A stretch of DNA of 64,000 nucleotides from Streptomyces sp. NBC_00234. GTDB taxonomy: Bacteria > Actinomycetota > Actinomycetes > Streptomycetales > Streptomycetaceae. Below, one piece after another: positions 19,324 to 28,612 of the stretch; the stretch's first letter is position 1; every line of letters starts with the position of its first letter. Made by a program: the position numbers and the translations under genes. The stretch is from NCBI RefSeq assembly GCF_036195325.1, contig NZ_CP108101.1, forward strand, positions 1,984,001 through 2,048,000, given 5' to 3'. Below the pieces are notes generated by a model. It was not told the DNA's origin. It did not search any database and saw nothing but the letters and a program-made list of their open reading frames with translations.

Positions 19324-19785
19324 TCACCCGCAGTCCACCGCCTCCGCGTCGTCGGAGAGGGCGCGGCCCTCCGGAAGCAGATAGGTCACCCACAGCACGA
19401 CCGGTTCGGTCCCGTCGTTCCGCCCGATGTGCCGGTGTCCGGGCCCGGACGGCTCGATGAACGAGGTTCCGGCCGGGGTCACTTCGACCGAGCAGTCGCT
19501 GAGCGTGCGGGTCAGCGTCCCCGATTCGACCACGGCGATCAGCTGACCGGCGTGGGTGTGCCAGCCGGTGCTGCCGCCCGGCTGGATGGTGATCGTCCGG
19601 ACTATCACGTCCGCGCGCCCCTTCGGGCTCTCCACCTTCAGCTTGCCCACGGACGTGCCCTTGGCCACGACCGTGCCGCTCACCCCGCTTCCCGGTGTCG
19701 CGGTCGCCGCCGTCGGCACGAAGCCGAGCGCCACCACACACCCACCGACGAGCACACCCCTGCGCGAACCTCCACGCTTCCCCAT
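19324..19785 (-). CDS. Secreted cupin-domain protein
   Basis: A 153-residue protein with an N-terminal signal peptide (basic RRG then a hydrophobic core, cleavage about residue 29 after TATA). The cupin motif 1 is recognisable in GSTGWHTHAGQLIAVVESG (two His, one Gln in place of Glu) and motif 2 in PAGTSFIEPSGPGHRHIG, giving up to four His for a metal. Exported single-domain cupins of this type are of unknown function. ATG 19785 precedes the signal. It shares direction with the kinase-like gene, 39 bp away. Confidence 0.82.
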   Translation of the reverse strand: MGKRGGSRRGVLVGGCVVALGFVPTAATATPGSGVSGTVVAKGTSVGKLKVESPKGRADVIVRTITIQPGGSTGWHTHAGQLIAVVESGTLTRTLSDCSVEVTPAGTSFIEPSGPGHRHIGRNDGTEPVVLWVTYLLPEGRALSDDAEAVDCG

Positions 19786-19867
19786 GTGCGAGCCCTCACT
19801 CTCCGCTTGTGGCCGAATCGCCTACGTTACGCGGGAGTTGAGTGGCGGGAACCCATCGGTGCGGAGT

Positions 19868-20533
19868 TCATTCGCCGCGAATCTCGGCGGCCAGCGGGGT
19901 GTCGCCGGACACCTCGATCCGGCCGTCCTTGACCGCCTCGGCGAGGGTCGTCCCTCCTCGCCCGAGCTCCAGGCACAGTTCGGCGTCGAGGACGAGACGG
20001 GCATCGGGACGGTCGGCCGAGCCCAGACCGTACACCCCTGCCGCCGGCGCCCCCTCTCCGATGCGTAGGTGGAACTCCCCCTCTTCCAGGGCGACTTCGA
20101 CCACACCCGGATGGGTCAGCCCGTCCAGGGCGCGCAACAGCGGCAGGGCGAACCAGTGAGCGCGCACCGCGTCCGTCGGCTGGCGCTCGTCCAGCGCGGG
20201 CGCCCCCCACACCGAAAGGGCCGTCAGGACCGGCAACAGCCCCAGGCCGCGTTCGGTCAGCTCGTACACCGAGGCCGGGGCGGGCGGCGGCAGCTTACGG
20301 CGTACCGCGAGGCCGCCCTGCTCCATGTCCTTGAGCCGGGAGGCCAGGACGTCCGTGCTCACGCCCGGCAGATCGGCGTGCAGATCCGTGTACCGGCGCG
20401 GGCCACCCAGCAGTTCACGGACGATCAGCAGGGTCCACCGGTCACCCACGGAGTCGAGGGCCCGCGCGGCGGCACAGAACTGGTCGTAACTCCGGCGGCG
20501 GGCCGGTCGCACCGGCTGTTGCTGACGTGGCAT
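19868..20533 (-). CDS. HxlR-family winged-helix transcriptional regulator
   Basis: A 221-residue regulator. The HxlR wHTH spans about residues 15-105: DRWTLLIVRELLGGPRRYTDL, VSTDVLASRLKDMEQGGL and the wing ASVYELTERG. A C-terminal ~110-residue SCP2-like extension (RIEVSGDTPLAAEI) may bind a ligand; this two-domain form is common in actinobacteria. ATG 20533 has no ribosome binding site, but TAGACT lies 7 bases upstream, so the message is predicted to be leaderless. It diverges from the aminotransferase gene across 85 bp with operator-like repeats, implying auto- and cross-regulation. Confidence 0.88.
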   Translation of the reverse strand: MPRQQQPVRPARRRSYDQFCAAARALDSVGDRWTLLIVRELLGGPRRYTDLHADLPGVSTDVLASRLKDMEQGGLAVRRKLPPPAPASVYELTERGLGLLPVLTALSVWGAPALDERQPTDAVRAHWFALPLLRALDGLTHPGVVEVALEEGEFHLRIGEGAPAAGVYGLGSADRPDARLVLDAELCLELGRGGTTLAEAVKDGRIEVSGDTPLAAEIRGE

Positions 20534-20540
20534 GCGACGC

Positions 20541-20591
20541 AGTCTAGACATGTTGTTGGACTTTCCAAGCTCGAACTTGGTAAAACCAAGT
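20541..20591. promoter_or_regulatory. Divergent promoter/operator region of the HxlR regulator
   Basis: Minus strand: TTGGAA (20568-20563), 16-bp spacer, TAGACT (20546-20541), then 7 bases to the HxlR ATG. Overlapping repeats follow: CCAAG-6 bases-CTTGG (20565-20580) and ACTTGG-TAAAA-CCAAGT (20575-20591). HxlR dimers bind such palindromes; these cover the -35 of the regulator and lie upstream of the aminotransferase, so they are good operator candidates. Confidence 0.55.
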
Positions 20592-20618
20592 ATCGCAATC
20601 TCGTCGGGGAGGCACCGC

Positions 20619-21830
20619 ATGGAGTTCCGGCAGTCCAGCAAGCTCAACGAGGTCTGTTACGAGATCCGGGGCCCGGTCATCGAGCACGCCAACGCCCTGG
20701 AGGAGGCGGGGCACAGCGTGCTCCGGCTCAACACCGGCAACCCGGCACTCTTCGGCTTCGAGGCTCCCGAGGAGATCGTCCAGGACATGATCCGGATGCT
20801 CCCGCAGGCCCACGGCTACACCGACTCGCGCGGCATCCTGTCGGCGCGGCGCGCTGTGGCGCATCGCTACCAGGCGATGGGACTGACCGACGTCGGCGTC
20901 GACGACATCTTCCTCGGCAACGGCGTGTCCGAGCTCATCTCCATGGCCGTGCAGGCGCTCCTGGAGGACGGGGACGAGGTCCTGATCCCGAGTCCCGACT
21001 ATCCGCTGTGGACGGCGGTGACGACGCTCGCGGGCGGCAAGGCGGTGCACTACACCTGCGACGAGGCATCGGACTGGAACCCGGACCTCGCGGACATGGC
21101 GGCGAAGATCACGGACCGTACGAGGGCCGTCGTGATCATCAACCCGAACAACCCGACCGGTGCCGTCTACCCGCGCGAGATCCTCGAAGGCATCCTCGAC
21201 CTGGCCCGCAGGCACGGCCTCATGGTGTTCGCCGACGAGATCTACGACCAGATCCTCTACGACGACGCCGAGCACCACAGCGTGGCGGTCCTCGCCCCCG
21301 ACCTGGTCTGCCTCACGTTCAGCGGACTGTCCAAGACCTACCGGGTGGCGGGATTCCGGTCGGGCTGGATGGTGGTGTCGGGTCCGCGGCAGCACGCCGG
21401 CAACTACCTGGAGGGGCTGACGATGCTCGCCTCCATGCGGCTGTGCCCCAACGCGCCCGCGCAGTACGCCATTCAGGCCGCGCTCGGCGGGCGGCAGTCG
21501 ATCGGCGCACTCGTCGCCCCGGGAGGCCGGCTGCACGAACAGCGCAACCGGGCCTGGGAGAAGCTGAACGAGATCCCCGGGGTGTCGTGCGTGAAGCCGA
21601 AGGGCGCGCTCTACGCGTTCCCGCGCATCGACCCGAAGGTGCACCACATCGTCGACGACGAGAAGTTCGTCCTCGATCTGCTGCTGCGGGAGAAGATCCA
21701 GGTGGTACAGGGCACCGGCTTCAACTGGCCGCGCCCCGACCACTTCCGGATCCTGACCCTCCCGCACGCCGACGATCTCGACGCGGCCATCAGCCGCATC
21801 GGCCGCTTCCTGAACGGATACCGCCAGTGA
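20619..21830 (+). CDS. Aminotransferase class I/II (AlaA-like)
   Basis: A 403-residue fold-type I PLP enzyme. Key residues: HGYTDSRG, INPNNPTGAVYP (substrate Asn), FADEIYDQILYD (Asp to pyridine N) and SGLSKTYRVAGFRSGW with the PLP lysine. MEFRQSSKLNEVCYEIRGP at the N terminus matches alanine/glutamate-pyruvate transaminases of the AlaA group. ATG 20619 follows GGGGAGG. Unlike most central-metabolism copies, it sits next to an HxlR regulator and overlaps by GTGA with a C39-type peptidase-like gene, so this copy may be specialised. Confidence 0.92.
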   Translation: MEFRQSSKLNEVCYEIRGPVIEHANALEEAGHSVLRLNTGNPALFGFEAPEEIVQDMIRMLPQAHGYTDSRGILSARRAVAHRYQAMGLTDVGVDDIFLGNGVSELISMAVQALLEDGDEVLIPSPDYPLWTAVTTLAGGKAVHYTCDEASDWNPDLADMAAKITDRTRAVVIINPNNPTGAVYPREILEGILDLARRHGLMVFADEIYDQILYDDAEHHSVAVLAPDLVCLTFSGLSKTYRVAGFRSGWMVVSGPRQHAGNYLEGLTMLASMRLCPNAPAQYAIQAALGGRQSIGALVAPGGRLHEQRNRAWEKLNEIPGVSCVKPKGALYAFPRIDPKVHHIVDDEKFVLDLLLREKIQVVQGTGFNWPRPDHFRILTLPHADDLDAAISRIGRFLNGYRQ

Positions 21831-22441
21831 CCTGCCCCTCCTGCCTGCTTCCGGCCCACACCCAGTTCGCCACTCCGGAACTGGTGGGCCACATCGTCGA
21901 GGGCGGGCTCGATCCCGCCGAGGACCCGGGCTGGGCCCGGTCGGGGGCCGGGTCACCCGCCGAGTACGCACGCTGGGCAGGCCATCTGTGCGGCATGACC
22001 TGCCTGCGCATGGCGCTCGGCAACGAGGCGCCCTCGCTGTTCGCCCTGCGCGACGGAGCACTCACCTACGGCGCGTACACGGAGGACTCGGAGGGGGACA
22101 TCCGAGGGCTGATCTACGCGCCGTTCGCGGAATACGCGCGCGAGGCGCACGGGCTCGACGCGACCGTGCACCGTCATCTCGCGGCGGAGGAGATCCCCGG
22201 TCTGCTGGACGAGGGCCGCACCGTGATGGCCTCGGTGCACTACGGGATCCGGCACCCGGAACGGCCCGCTCCCGGGCGGGGCGGACACCTGGTGCTGCTG
22301 ACCTCCCGTACGGCCGACGGGAACGGCGTCCACTTCCACAACCCCTCGGGAACGACGGCCGGGACCCGTGCGGCGGACCTGCCGCTGCCGGTCTTCGAGC
22401 GCTTCTTCGCCGGGCGCGGCGTATCCCTGCGCAGTTCCTAG
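21827..22441 (+). CDS. C39-type cysteine peptidase-like protein
   Basis: A 204-residue protein beginning at GTG 21827, overlapping the aminotransferase stop (GTGA). The papain-like C39_2 pattern is visible: GHLCGMTCLRMAL supplies the Cys nucleophile around residue 60, GRGGHLVLLTS the His, and FHNPSGT the Asn/Asp. TYGAYTEDSEGDIRGLIYAPF and EYAREAHGLDATV fit the region between Cys and His. No signal peptide or transporter is attached, so a peptide-tailoring or isopeptide role in the cytoplasm is possible but unproven. A TCPSC pair occurs at the N terminus. Confidence 0.75.
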   Translation: MTCPSCLLPAHTQFATPELVGHIVEGGLDPAEDPGWARSGAGSPAEYARWAGHLCGMTCLRMALGNEAPSLFALRDGALTYGAYTEDSEGDIRGLIYAPFAEYAREAHGLDATVHRHLAAEEIPGLLDEGRTVMASVHYGIRHPERPAPGRGGHLVLLTSRTADGNGVHFHNPSGTTAGTRAADLPLPVFERFFAGRGVSLRSS

Positions 22442-22614
22442 GGACACGACCTGGGGACGGTCGGGGGGCTTCCCCGCAGGCTCCCCCTCACCGTTACGGG
22501 TGATTCGCGCGGGATATCGATGTCCTGACGCATCCCTGTGCGGACGGCTTGCCAGAGTGAGCCGTCCCCGAAGGGGCGTCACGTACACATCGCACTCCGA
22601 GCCGAGGAATCCTC

Positions 22615-23094
22615 TTGCCGCACCCCAGCCGATCCCGTCAGCGCACCGCGATCAGAGCGGCGGTCGCGACCTGCGCCGTCCTGGCCATGGGCACCCCGGT
22701 CGCCTACGCCACGCTCGGTGGCGAATCCGCTCCGGCCGCGCACTCCGCCGCCACCGTCCGGGGGAAGGCGTTCATCGAGACACGCCTGTTCTTCGGTACG
22801 GAACGCCCCGACGGCGGACCGGAGGTGACCGACCGGCAGTTCCTGGCCTTCGTCGACCGGGAGGTCACCCCGAGCTTCCCCGACGGCCTCACCATCCAGG
22901 AAGGCCGGGGCCAGTGGCGGGACTCCCACGGGGTGATCGAGCGGGAGCGCAGCTACGAACTGATCCTGCTCTACCCCGCCTCGGAGGCGCGCCTGCGTGA
23001 TCCGCGGATCGAGCGGATCCGCGAGGCCTACGAGAAGGCGTACGCGCAGGACTCGGTGGCCCGCCTGGAGGAACCGATCCGCGCCGACTTCTGA
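22615..23094 (+). CDS. DUF3574-like secreted protein
   Basis: A 159-residue protein with an N-terminal signal (RAAVATCAVLAMGTPVAYA, cleavage about residue 33). The mature part FIETRLFFGTERPDGGPEVTDRQF... WRDSHGVIERERSYELILLYP matches my recollection of DUF3574, a small exported family of unknown function. TTG 22615 is taken as start because GAGGA lies 5-9 bases upstream and the signal peptide begins right after it. The 173-bp space upstream shows no other gene. Confidence 0.78.
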   Translation: MPHPSRSRQRTAIRAAVATCAVLAMGTPVAYATLGGESAPAAHSAATVRGKAFIETRLFFGTERPDGGPEVTDRQFLAFVDREVTPSFPDGLTIQEGRGQWRDSHGVIERERSYELILLYPASEARLRDPRIERIREAYEKAYAQDSVARLEEPIRADF

Positions 23095-23117
23095 CCCCAC
23101 GGGTGGGCCCGCGGCCG

Positions 23118-24452
23118 TCAGCCGCCGATCAGTGCGGTGAGCGCGCCCACCGGGTCGTGGTCCGGGACGGCGCGGGGCCACCAGTCGTCCTCGCCCGGGT
23201 CCGACTCGTAGCCGTACCACCGGCCGTCGTGGCCGAAGCGGAGCTGGAGCGTGCCCTGCGGGTGGGTCAGGTGGTTGCGCCAGGGCTGGAAGCGCGGGAA
23301 GTCCGCCGCCGCGAGGGCGGGGCGGGCCCGGTCGAAGGGGCCGGCCGGTGGATCCCAGGGGGTCTCCAGGACGGCCAGGCCCTCGGCGCCGCCCTGACGC
23401 CAGGCGGCCACGGCACGCGCCAGGTCGGTGGTGGAGCGGCCGGTCGCGTAGGCCAGTTCGCGGTAGAGGGCTCGGGTGGTGGCGGTGAGCCCGGCGGTCG
23501 GGCGGGCCGCGGCGAGACGGACGGCGTCCTGCCAGGTGGTGAGACCCGCGAGGGGGTCGGCGCCGGTGGTGAGCAGCGTGTGGGCACGGGCCGCCGCGTC
23601 GGTGGCGAGGTGGTCCAGCGAGAGCGGGTCGCGCGCGCCGGGCAGATCGGGGTAGGACGGGGGCTGGCCCGGGTACGGCGGGACCGGGAGCGGTGCGGGC
23701 AGCGGCGGCAGGAAGCGCTCGGCCACGGCCTCACGGGCCGGCACGGAGGGGGTCAGGTCGGCCGTGGGCCGCTCGCGGGCCGAGTGCTCCGCGTTGCGGC
23801 GGCCCAGCTCGTCGAGGAGTTCCCGCTCGCCCCTGCCGCGCATCAGCAGGAGGACGAACGGGTCGGTGTCGAGGAGCCGTGCGGTCTGGAAGCAGAGCGC
23901 GGCCACGTGCTTGCAGGGCCAGCCGTGATCGGGGCAGGAACAGTCCGGGTCGAGATCGCCCGCGGTCGGCAGCAGCCGGATGCCCGTCTCCCCCGCCGTC
24001 TCGACCAGGGAGTGCGGCATCTCCTTGCCCAGCAGGGCGGAGAGATGTCCGGGCCGGGCGGCGACGGCGTCGAGGAAGGTGTCCCAGTCCGCGTCGGAGA
24101 ACGTGCGCAGGCGCAGCTCCGCGCGGTACGGGCGGGGCCGGCTTCCGTGGACGTAGGCGATGACCCGGCCGGGGGTGACGGTGATCGCGGCGACGTGACC
24201 GCCGTCCGCGTACGTCCGGCCGCGGGCGAGCCGCCCCTCGTCCATCGACAGGGACTCCAGGGCGTCCACCCAGGCGCGGCCCCACCAGCTGTCCGCGAAC
24301 GGCCCCTCGTCGTCGCGGGTACGGGCCGGAACCGCTTCGAAGGTACGCCGCAGATCGTCGGGGCCCGGGCGGGAGCGGGGCCCCGACCCCGGACGGGCAG
24401 CGGAGCGGCCCTCGGGCGAGAGACCGGGCCGGGCGGCCGGGCGCGGGCTCAT
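23118..24452 (-). CDS. SWIM zinc-finger protein
   Basis: A 444-residue protein with a central SWIM finger, DCSCPDHGWPCKHVAALC (CxC...CxH zinc ligands), around residues 170-190. N-terminal part WGRAWVDALESLSMDEGRLARGRTYA is typical of actinobacterial SWIM proteins that accompany SNF2 helicases. The SWIM finger is expected to bind DNA or protein. The gene's ATG (24452) overlaps the helicase stop by four bases, so helicase and SWIM protein are co-translated and probably form one complex. Length and layout are normal for the pair. Confidence 0.9.
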   Translation of the reverse strand: MSPRPAARPGLSPEGRSAARPGSGPRSRPGPDDLRRTFEAVPARTRDDEGPFADSWWGRAWVDALESLSMDEGRLARGRTYADGGHVAAITVTPGRVIAYVHGSRPRPYRAELRLRTFSDADWDTFLDAVAARPGHLSALLGKEMPHSLVETAGETGIRLLPTAGDLDPDCSCPDHGWPCKHVAALCFQTARLLDTDPFVLLLMRGRGERELLDELGRRNAEHSARERPTADLTPSVPAREAVAERFLPPLPAPLPVPPYPGQPPSYPDLPGARDPLSLDHLATDAAARAHTLLTTGADPLAGLTTWQDAVRLAAARPTAGLTATTRALYRELAYATGRSTTDLARAVAAWRQGGAEGLAVLETPWDPPAGPFDRARPALAAADFPRFQPWRNHLTHPQGTLQLRFGHDGRWYGYESDPGEDDWWPRAVPDHDPVGALTALIGG

Positions 24453-27442
24453 GCGGGCCTCCGCAGGGAGACGAGGTCGGCCAGGTCGCGGTCGCTGAGC
24501 TCGGTCAGGGCCGTCTCCCCGGTGCCGAGGACGGCGTCCGCGAGGGCCCGCTTGGACTCCAGCAGTTCACCGATGCGGTCCTCGACCGTGCCCTCCGCGA
24601 TCAGCCGGTGCACCTGCACCGGCTGGGTCTGGCCGATGCGGTACGCACGGTCGGTGGCCTGTTCCTCCACGGCCGGGTTCCACCAGCGGTCGTAGTGGAT
24701 GACATGGGCGGCCCGGGTGAGGTTCAGTCCCGTGCCGGCCGCCTTGAGGGAGAGCAGGAAGACCGGCACCTCGGCGGACTGGAAGCGGTCCACCATCCGC
24801 TCCCGCTCGGCCACCGGCGTACCCCCGTGGAGCAGTTGGGAGGGGACGGCCCGGGAAGCGAGGTGGGCGGAGAGGAGCCGGGCCATCGTGACGTACTGGG
24901 TGAAGATCAGGACGGAGCCGTCCTCCGACAGGATCGTGTCGAGGAGTTCGTCGAGCAGGGCGAGCTTGCCCGAGCGGCCGGTGAGCCGGGTCGGCTCTTC
25001 CTTGAGGTACTGCGCGGGGTGATTGCAGATCTGCTTGAGCGAGGACAGCAGCTTCATGATCAGTCCGCGGCGGGCGATGCCTTCCGCCGCCTCGATGGAC
25101 GCCATCGTCTCGCGCACCGCGGCCTCGTAGAGCGTGACCTGTTCCCGGGTGAGGAAGACGGGATGATCGGTCTCCGTCTTCGGCGGCAGCTCGGGGGCGA
25201 TGCCCGGGTCGGACTTCTTGCGGCGCAGGAGGAAGGGGCGGACCAGCCGGGAGAGCCGCTCGACCGCTTCCTCGTTGCCCAGTCCGGCCGCCGTCCCGGT
25301 GTTCTCGACGATCCGGGCGTGCCGGGCGCGGAACGCCTTGAGCGGGCCGAGCAGTCCGGGGGTCGTCCAGTCGAGCAGCGCCCAGAGTTCCGAGAGGTTG
25401 TTCTCCACCGGGGTGCCGGTGAGGGCGACGCGGGCGGGGGCCGGGATGGTGCGCAGTGCCTTGGCCGTGGAGGAGTGCGGGTTCTTCACGTGCTGTGCCT
25501 CGTCGGCGACGACGAGTCCCCAGGTGTGGGCGGCGAGCTGGGCCGCGCTGGAGCGCATCGTGCCGTACGTCGTGAGGACGAAGCCGCCGTCGGGGTCCGC
25601 CAGTGTCCTGTCGGTGCCGTGGAAGCGGCGGACGGGGACACCGGGCGCGAAGCGGTTGATCTCGCGGTGCCAGTTGCCCAGGAGGGAGGCCGGGCAGATG
25701 ACCAGCGTGGGCGCGGGATGGGCGCGGTGCAGATGGAGCGCGATCACGGTGATCGTCTTGCCCAGGCCCATGTCGTCGGCGAGGCAGCCGCCCAGGCCCA
25801 GCGAGGTCATCCGGTCCAGCCAGGCGAGCCCGCGCAGCTGGTAGTCGCGCAGGGTCGCGTCCAGGCCGGGCGGCGGCGGGACGGTGGCGTCGTCGGAGAC
25901 GATGCGCGCGCGGAGTGCGGCGAGGGCACCGACCGGCACCGCCTCGACCTGTTCCCCGTCGACCTCGGCGCTGCCGGTGAGCGCGACGGCCAGGGCGTCC
26001 ACCGGGTCCAGCAGGCCCAACTCCCGCTTGCGCGCCTTGCGTACGAGCGCGGGGTCGACCACCACCCACTGGTCACGCAGCCGCACCACGGGACGGTGGG
26101 CCTCGGCCAGCGTGTCCATCTCGGCCTCCGTGAGCGGTTCGTCGCCCAGGGAGAGCTGCCAGTTGAAGGAGAAGAGCTGTTCGGCGTCGAAGAACGAGGT
26201 GCCGTCGGTTGCGGAGCCCGGGGCGGTCCTGACGACGGCCGATGCGGTGAGCGAGCGGGCCAGTTCCCGTGGCCAGTGGACGGCGACGCCCGCGCCCGCC
26301 AGCCGCGCCCCCGCGTCGCTCAGCAGCTCGTAGAGCTCGTCCTCGGTGAGGGCGAGCACATCGGGGACGGGCTGGTCGAGAAGCCGTTCGAGCGGCGCCC
26401 AGACGCGGGCGGCGCGGCGCAGCGCGAGCACCGCGTCGATCCTGGCGCGGGGGCCGAAGGGCTCCCCTCCCCCGCCGTTCCACAGGGCCGCGGCGTCGGT
26501 GACGTACGTCGGGTCGGCCAGGCTGTGCACCTGCGTGATGGCCGCGGCGGCGTGACGGGCGGGGGCCGCGGGACCGGCCGTGCTCTCGCCGTCCTCGTCC
26601 CCATCGCCTCCGTCGCCGTAGGTGTCGGCGGTGTCGAACAGCTCGTACGCCGACAGGTCGAGGCGGAGCGAGACCCGCACCCCCGCGTCGAGGCCCGCGG
26701 CCACCTCCACGGCCCAGGCGCGGGCGCCGGGCAGGTGCTGTGCCTCGCGGGAGGCGAAGGGTGCCCCCATCGCGTACGCCGCGGCCGGCGTACGCGGCAG
26801 GGTGTCGGCGACCGCGTCGAGGAAGGACCCGAGCAGGGCCGCCGGTTCGGGCACCTGGAGCGGAGAACGGTCCGGCAGCGGGACCGCGTGCCCCTCGGGC
26901 GGCATGGCGGCGGCGACGGCCCTGAGGTGGGCCATGTCCTCGGCGTCCCGCGGCCCGGCACGCCAGGCGTCGTGGTCGTCGGCCGTCAGTCCGGGCAGGA
27001 GCCGGCCGCGCGCCACCAGGTTGAGGGCGTGCAGCGCGGCGGCGCCCCAGCACCGGGTGGCGGGGTGGGCGGAGGCGAGGTGCCGGGCGCGGGCGAGCAG
27101 GGGGACGGCGTCGGCAAGGGGCAGCAGCACCGCGGGCACCGTGTGCCGGCGGACGCCGGTCGCGCCCTGGCGCCGTACGACGGTGAGCTCGGCGGTCGTG
27201 TGCTCCAGACCGTCGATGCCGCCGAAGTCGCCTGCGTCCTCCCCGGCCGGGTCCCAGAAGGCGATCCGGCCGTCCCTGGGAAGGCTCGCGGGAAGGAACA
27301 CGGCGGGACGGCGCAGCAGCCGGTCGGCGGCCGGGTCCGGTTCGTGACGGCTGCCCCGCACGCTCCACGGGTCCTGCCGGTCCTTGTGGTTCCGCACGCC
27401 GATGCCGCCCCCCTCCTGCCTCGATTCGCGACCGACTCCCAT
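24449..27442 (-). CDS. SNF2-family DEAD/DEAH-box helicase
   Basis: A 997-residue Swi2/Snf2 ATPase. The N-terminal ~500 residues are a large accessory domain; motor motifs follow: LADDMGLGKTITVIAL (motif I), VVADEAQHVKNPHS (motif II, DEAQ), LTGTPVENNLSELW (III), LIFTQYVTMARLL (IV), and VIHYDRWWNPAVEEQATDRAYRIGQ (V-VI). It remodels or translocates on DNA; role in repair is inferred from SWIM pairing. GTG 27397 has a better ribosome site (AGGAGGGGGG, ~10 bases upstream) than ATG 27442, so the true protein may be 982 residues. Confidence 0.92.
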   Translation of the reverse strand: MGVGRESRQEGGGIGVRNHKDRQDPWSVRGSRHEPDPAADRLLRRPAVFLPASLPRDGRIAFWDPAGEDAGDFGGIDGLEHTTAELTVVRRQGATGVRRHTVPAVLLPLADAVPLLARARHLASAHPATRCWGAAALHALNLVARGRLLPGLTADDHDAWRAGPRDAEDMAHLRAVAAAMPPEGHAVPLPDRSPLQVPEPAALLGSFLDAVADTLPRTPAAAYAMGAPFASREAQHLPGARAWAVEVAAGLDAGVRVSLRLDLSAYELFDTADTYGDGGDGDEDGESTAGPAAPARHAAAAITQVHSLADPTYVTDAAALWNGGGGEPFGPRARIDAVLALRRAARVWAPLERLLDQPVPDVLALTEDELYELLSDAGARLAGAGVAVHWPRELARSLTASAVVRTAPGSATDGTSFFDAEQLFSFNWQLSLGDEPLTEAEMDTLAEAHRPVVRLRDQWVVVDPALVRKARKRELGLLDPVDALAVALTGSAEVDGEQVEAVPVGALAALRARIVSDDATVPPPPGLDATLRDYQLRGLAWLDRMTSLGLGGCLADDMGLGKTITVIALHLHRAHPAPTLVICPASLLGNWHREINRFAPGVPVRRFHGTDRTLADPDGGFVLTTYGTMRSSAAQLAAHTWGLVVADEAQHVKNPHSSTAKALRTIPAPARVALTGTPVENNLSELWALLDWTTPGLLGPLKAFRARHARIVENTGTAAGLGNEEAVERLSRLVRPFLLRRKKSDPGIAPELPPKTETDHPVFLTREQVTLYEAAVRETMASIEAAEGIARRGLIMKLLSSLKQICNHPAQYLKEEPTRLTGRSGKLALLDELLDTILSEDGSVLIFTQYVTMARLLSAHLASRAVPSQLLHGGTPVAERERMVDRFQSAEVPVFLLSLKAAGTGLNLTRAAHVIHYDRWWNPAVEEQATDRAYRIGQTQPVQVHRLIAEGTVEDRIGELLESKRALADAVLGTGETALTELSDRDLADLVSLRRPA

Positions 27443-27521
27443 GACCGGCGAGTCTAGGCGGGTGGTGTGACAGTGCGCCCCGCCCCACCGTCGGCGCAGG
27501 TCGGGGCGGTCCCCGGGTCAT

Positions 27522-28406
27522 TCAGTGACGGGTGAGCGGACCGGCGTCGGACGAGTCGGGCAGCGACGTCACGGCAGGTGGCTGCTGGGGCCACGCGGGC
27601 GGCTGCGGCTTCTCGGCCGACCTCTCCGGGGCCGCTTCCTGCTGCGGCGGCGCGGCCCGCTCCAGGAAGCGGAGGAGCTCGACGGGGAACGGCAGGACGA
27701 GGGTGGAGTTCTTCTCGGCCGCGACCGCGACCACGGTCTGCAGCAGACGCAACTGCAGCGCCGCCGGCTGCTCCGACATCTCCTTGGCCGCCTCGGCCAG
27801 CTTCTTGGACGCCTGGAGCTCCGCGTCGGCGTTGATGACCCTGGCGCGCCGCTCCCGGTCCGCCTCGGCCTGGCGTGCCATGGAGCGCTTCATCGTCTCC
27901 GGGAGGGACACGTCCTTGATCTCGACCCGGTCGATCTGCACGCCCCAGCCGACGGCGGGGCTGTCGATCATCAGCTCCAGGCCCTGGTTCAGCTTCTCCC
28001 TGTTCGACAGGAGGTCGTCCAGGTCACTCTTTCCGATGATCGACCGCAACGAGGTCTGTGCCATCTGCGACACCGCGAACCGGTAGTCCTCCACCTGCAC
28101 GACGGCGCTCGCCGCGTCGACCACCTTGAAGTAGATGACCGCGTCGACCCGGACCGTCACGTTGTCCCGGGTGATGCCGTCCTGCGCGGGCACGGGCATC
28201 GTCACGATCTGCATGTTGACCTTGCGCAGCCGGTCCACGCCCGGAACGATCATCGTGAAGCCCGGTCCCCGCACATCGCGCCGGAGCCGGCCGAGCCGCA
28301 GCACGACCCCCCGCTCGTACTGTTTGACGACCCGTGCGGCCGCCGACGCGTAGATCACGGCCACCGACGCCGCCCCCACTGCTGCGATCAATAGCTCCTG
28401 GACCAT
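27522..28406 (-). CDS. SPFH-domain (slipin/stomatin-like) membrane protein
   Basis: A 294-residue protein with one N-terminal transmembrane helix (residues ~3-25) and an SPFH/Band 7 domain to about 200 (YERGVVLRLGRLR, GPGFTMIVPGVDRL, MPVPAQDGITRDNVTVRVDAVIYFKV). A coiled-coil QAEADRERRARVINADAELQASKKLAEAA follows, then a Pro/Gln-rich tail. Slipins form membrane microdomain scaffolds; an NfeD partner often lies nearby, but none is present here. ATG 28406 has AGGGGG six bases upstream; the longer frame has no support. It diverges from the lipoprotein gene. Confidence 0.9.
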   Translation of the reverse strand: MVQELLIAAVGAASVAVIYASAAARVVKQYERGVVLRLGRLRRDVRGPGFTMIVPGVDRLRKVNMQIVTMPVPAQDGITRDNVTVRVDAVIYFKVVDAASAVVQVEDYRFAVSQMAQTSLRSIIGKSDLDDLLSNREKLNQGLELMIDSPAVGWGVQIDRVEIKDVSLPETMKRSMARQAEADRERRARVINADAELQASKKLAEAAKEMSEQPAALQLRLLQTVVAVAAEKNSTLVLPFPVELLRFLERAAPPQQEAAPERSAEKPQPPAWPQQPPAVTSLPDSSDAGPLTRH

Positions 28407-28612
28407 CACGGCCCCCTGACAGCCGACTGGTGATTTGTTCGCTGTTACCACGATATGCCCGGTTTGGATAGCGGTCGAACATCCCTCCGTACCGCTGTCG
28501 CCCGGCCGGCGGCACACCGGATGCCGGAGCAGCGGGGAGCGGGCAACGTGGCCAGCGCCAGCATGTCTCCGTGACGTGAAGATGCGCCGGACGAGCAGAC
28601 GAGGACCCGCCC

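Noticed and set aside
24608..27457. 949-codon plus-strand frame opposite the SNF2 helicase
   Set aside because: Helicase motifs on the minus strand are unambiguous and the plus frame has no recognisable domain.
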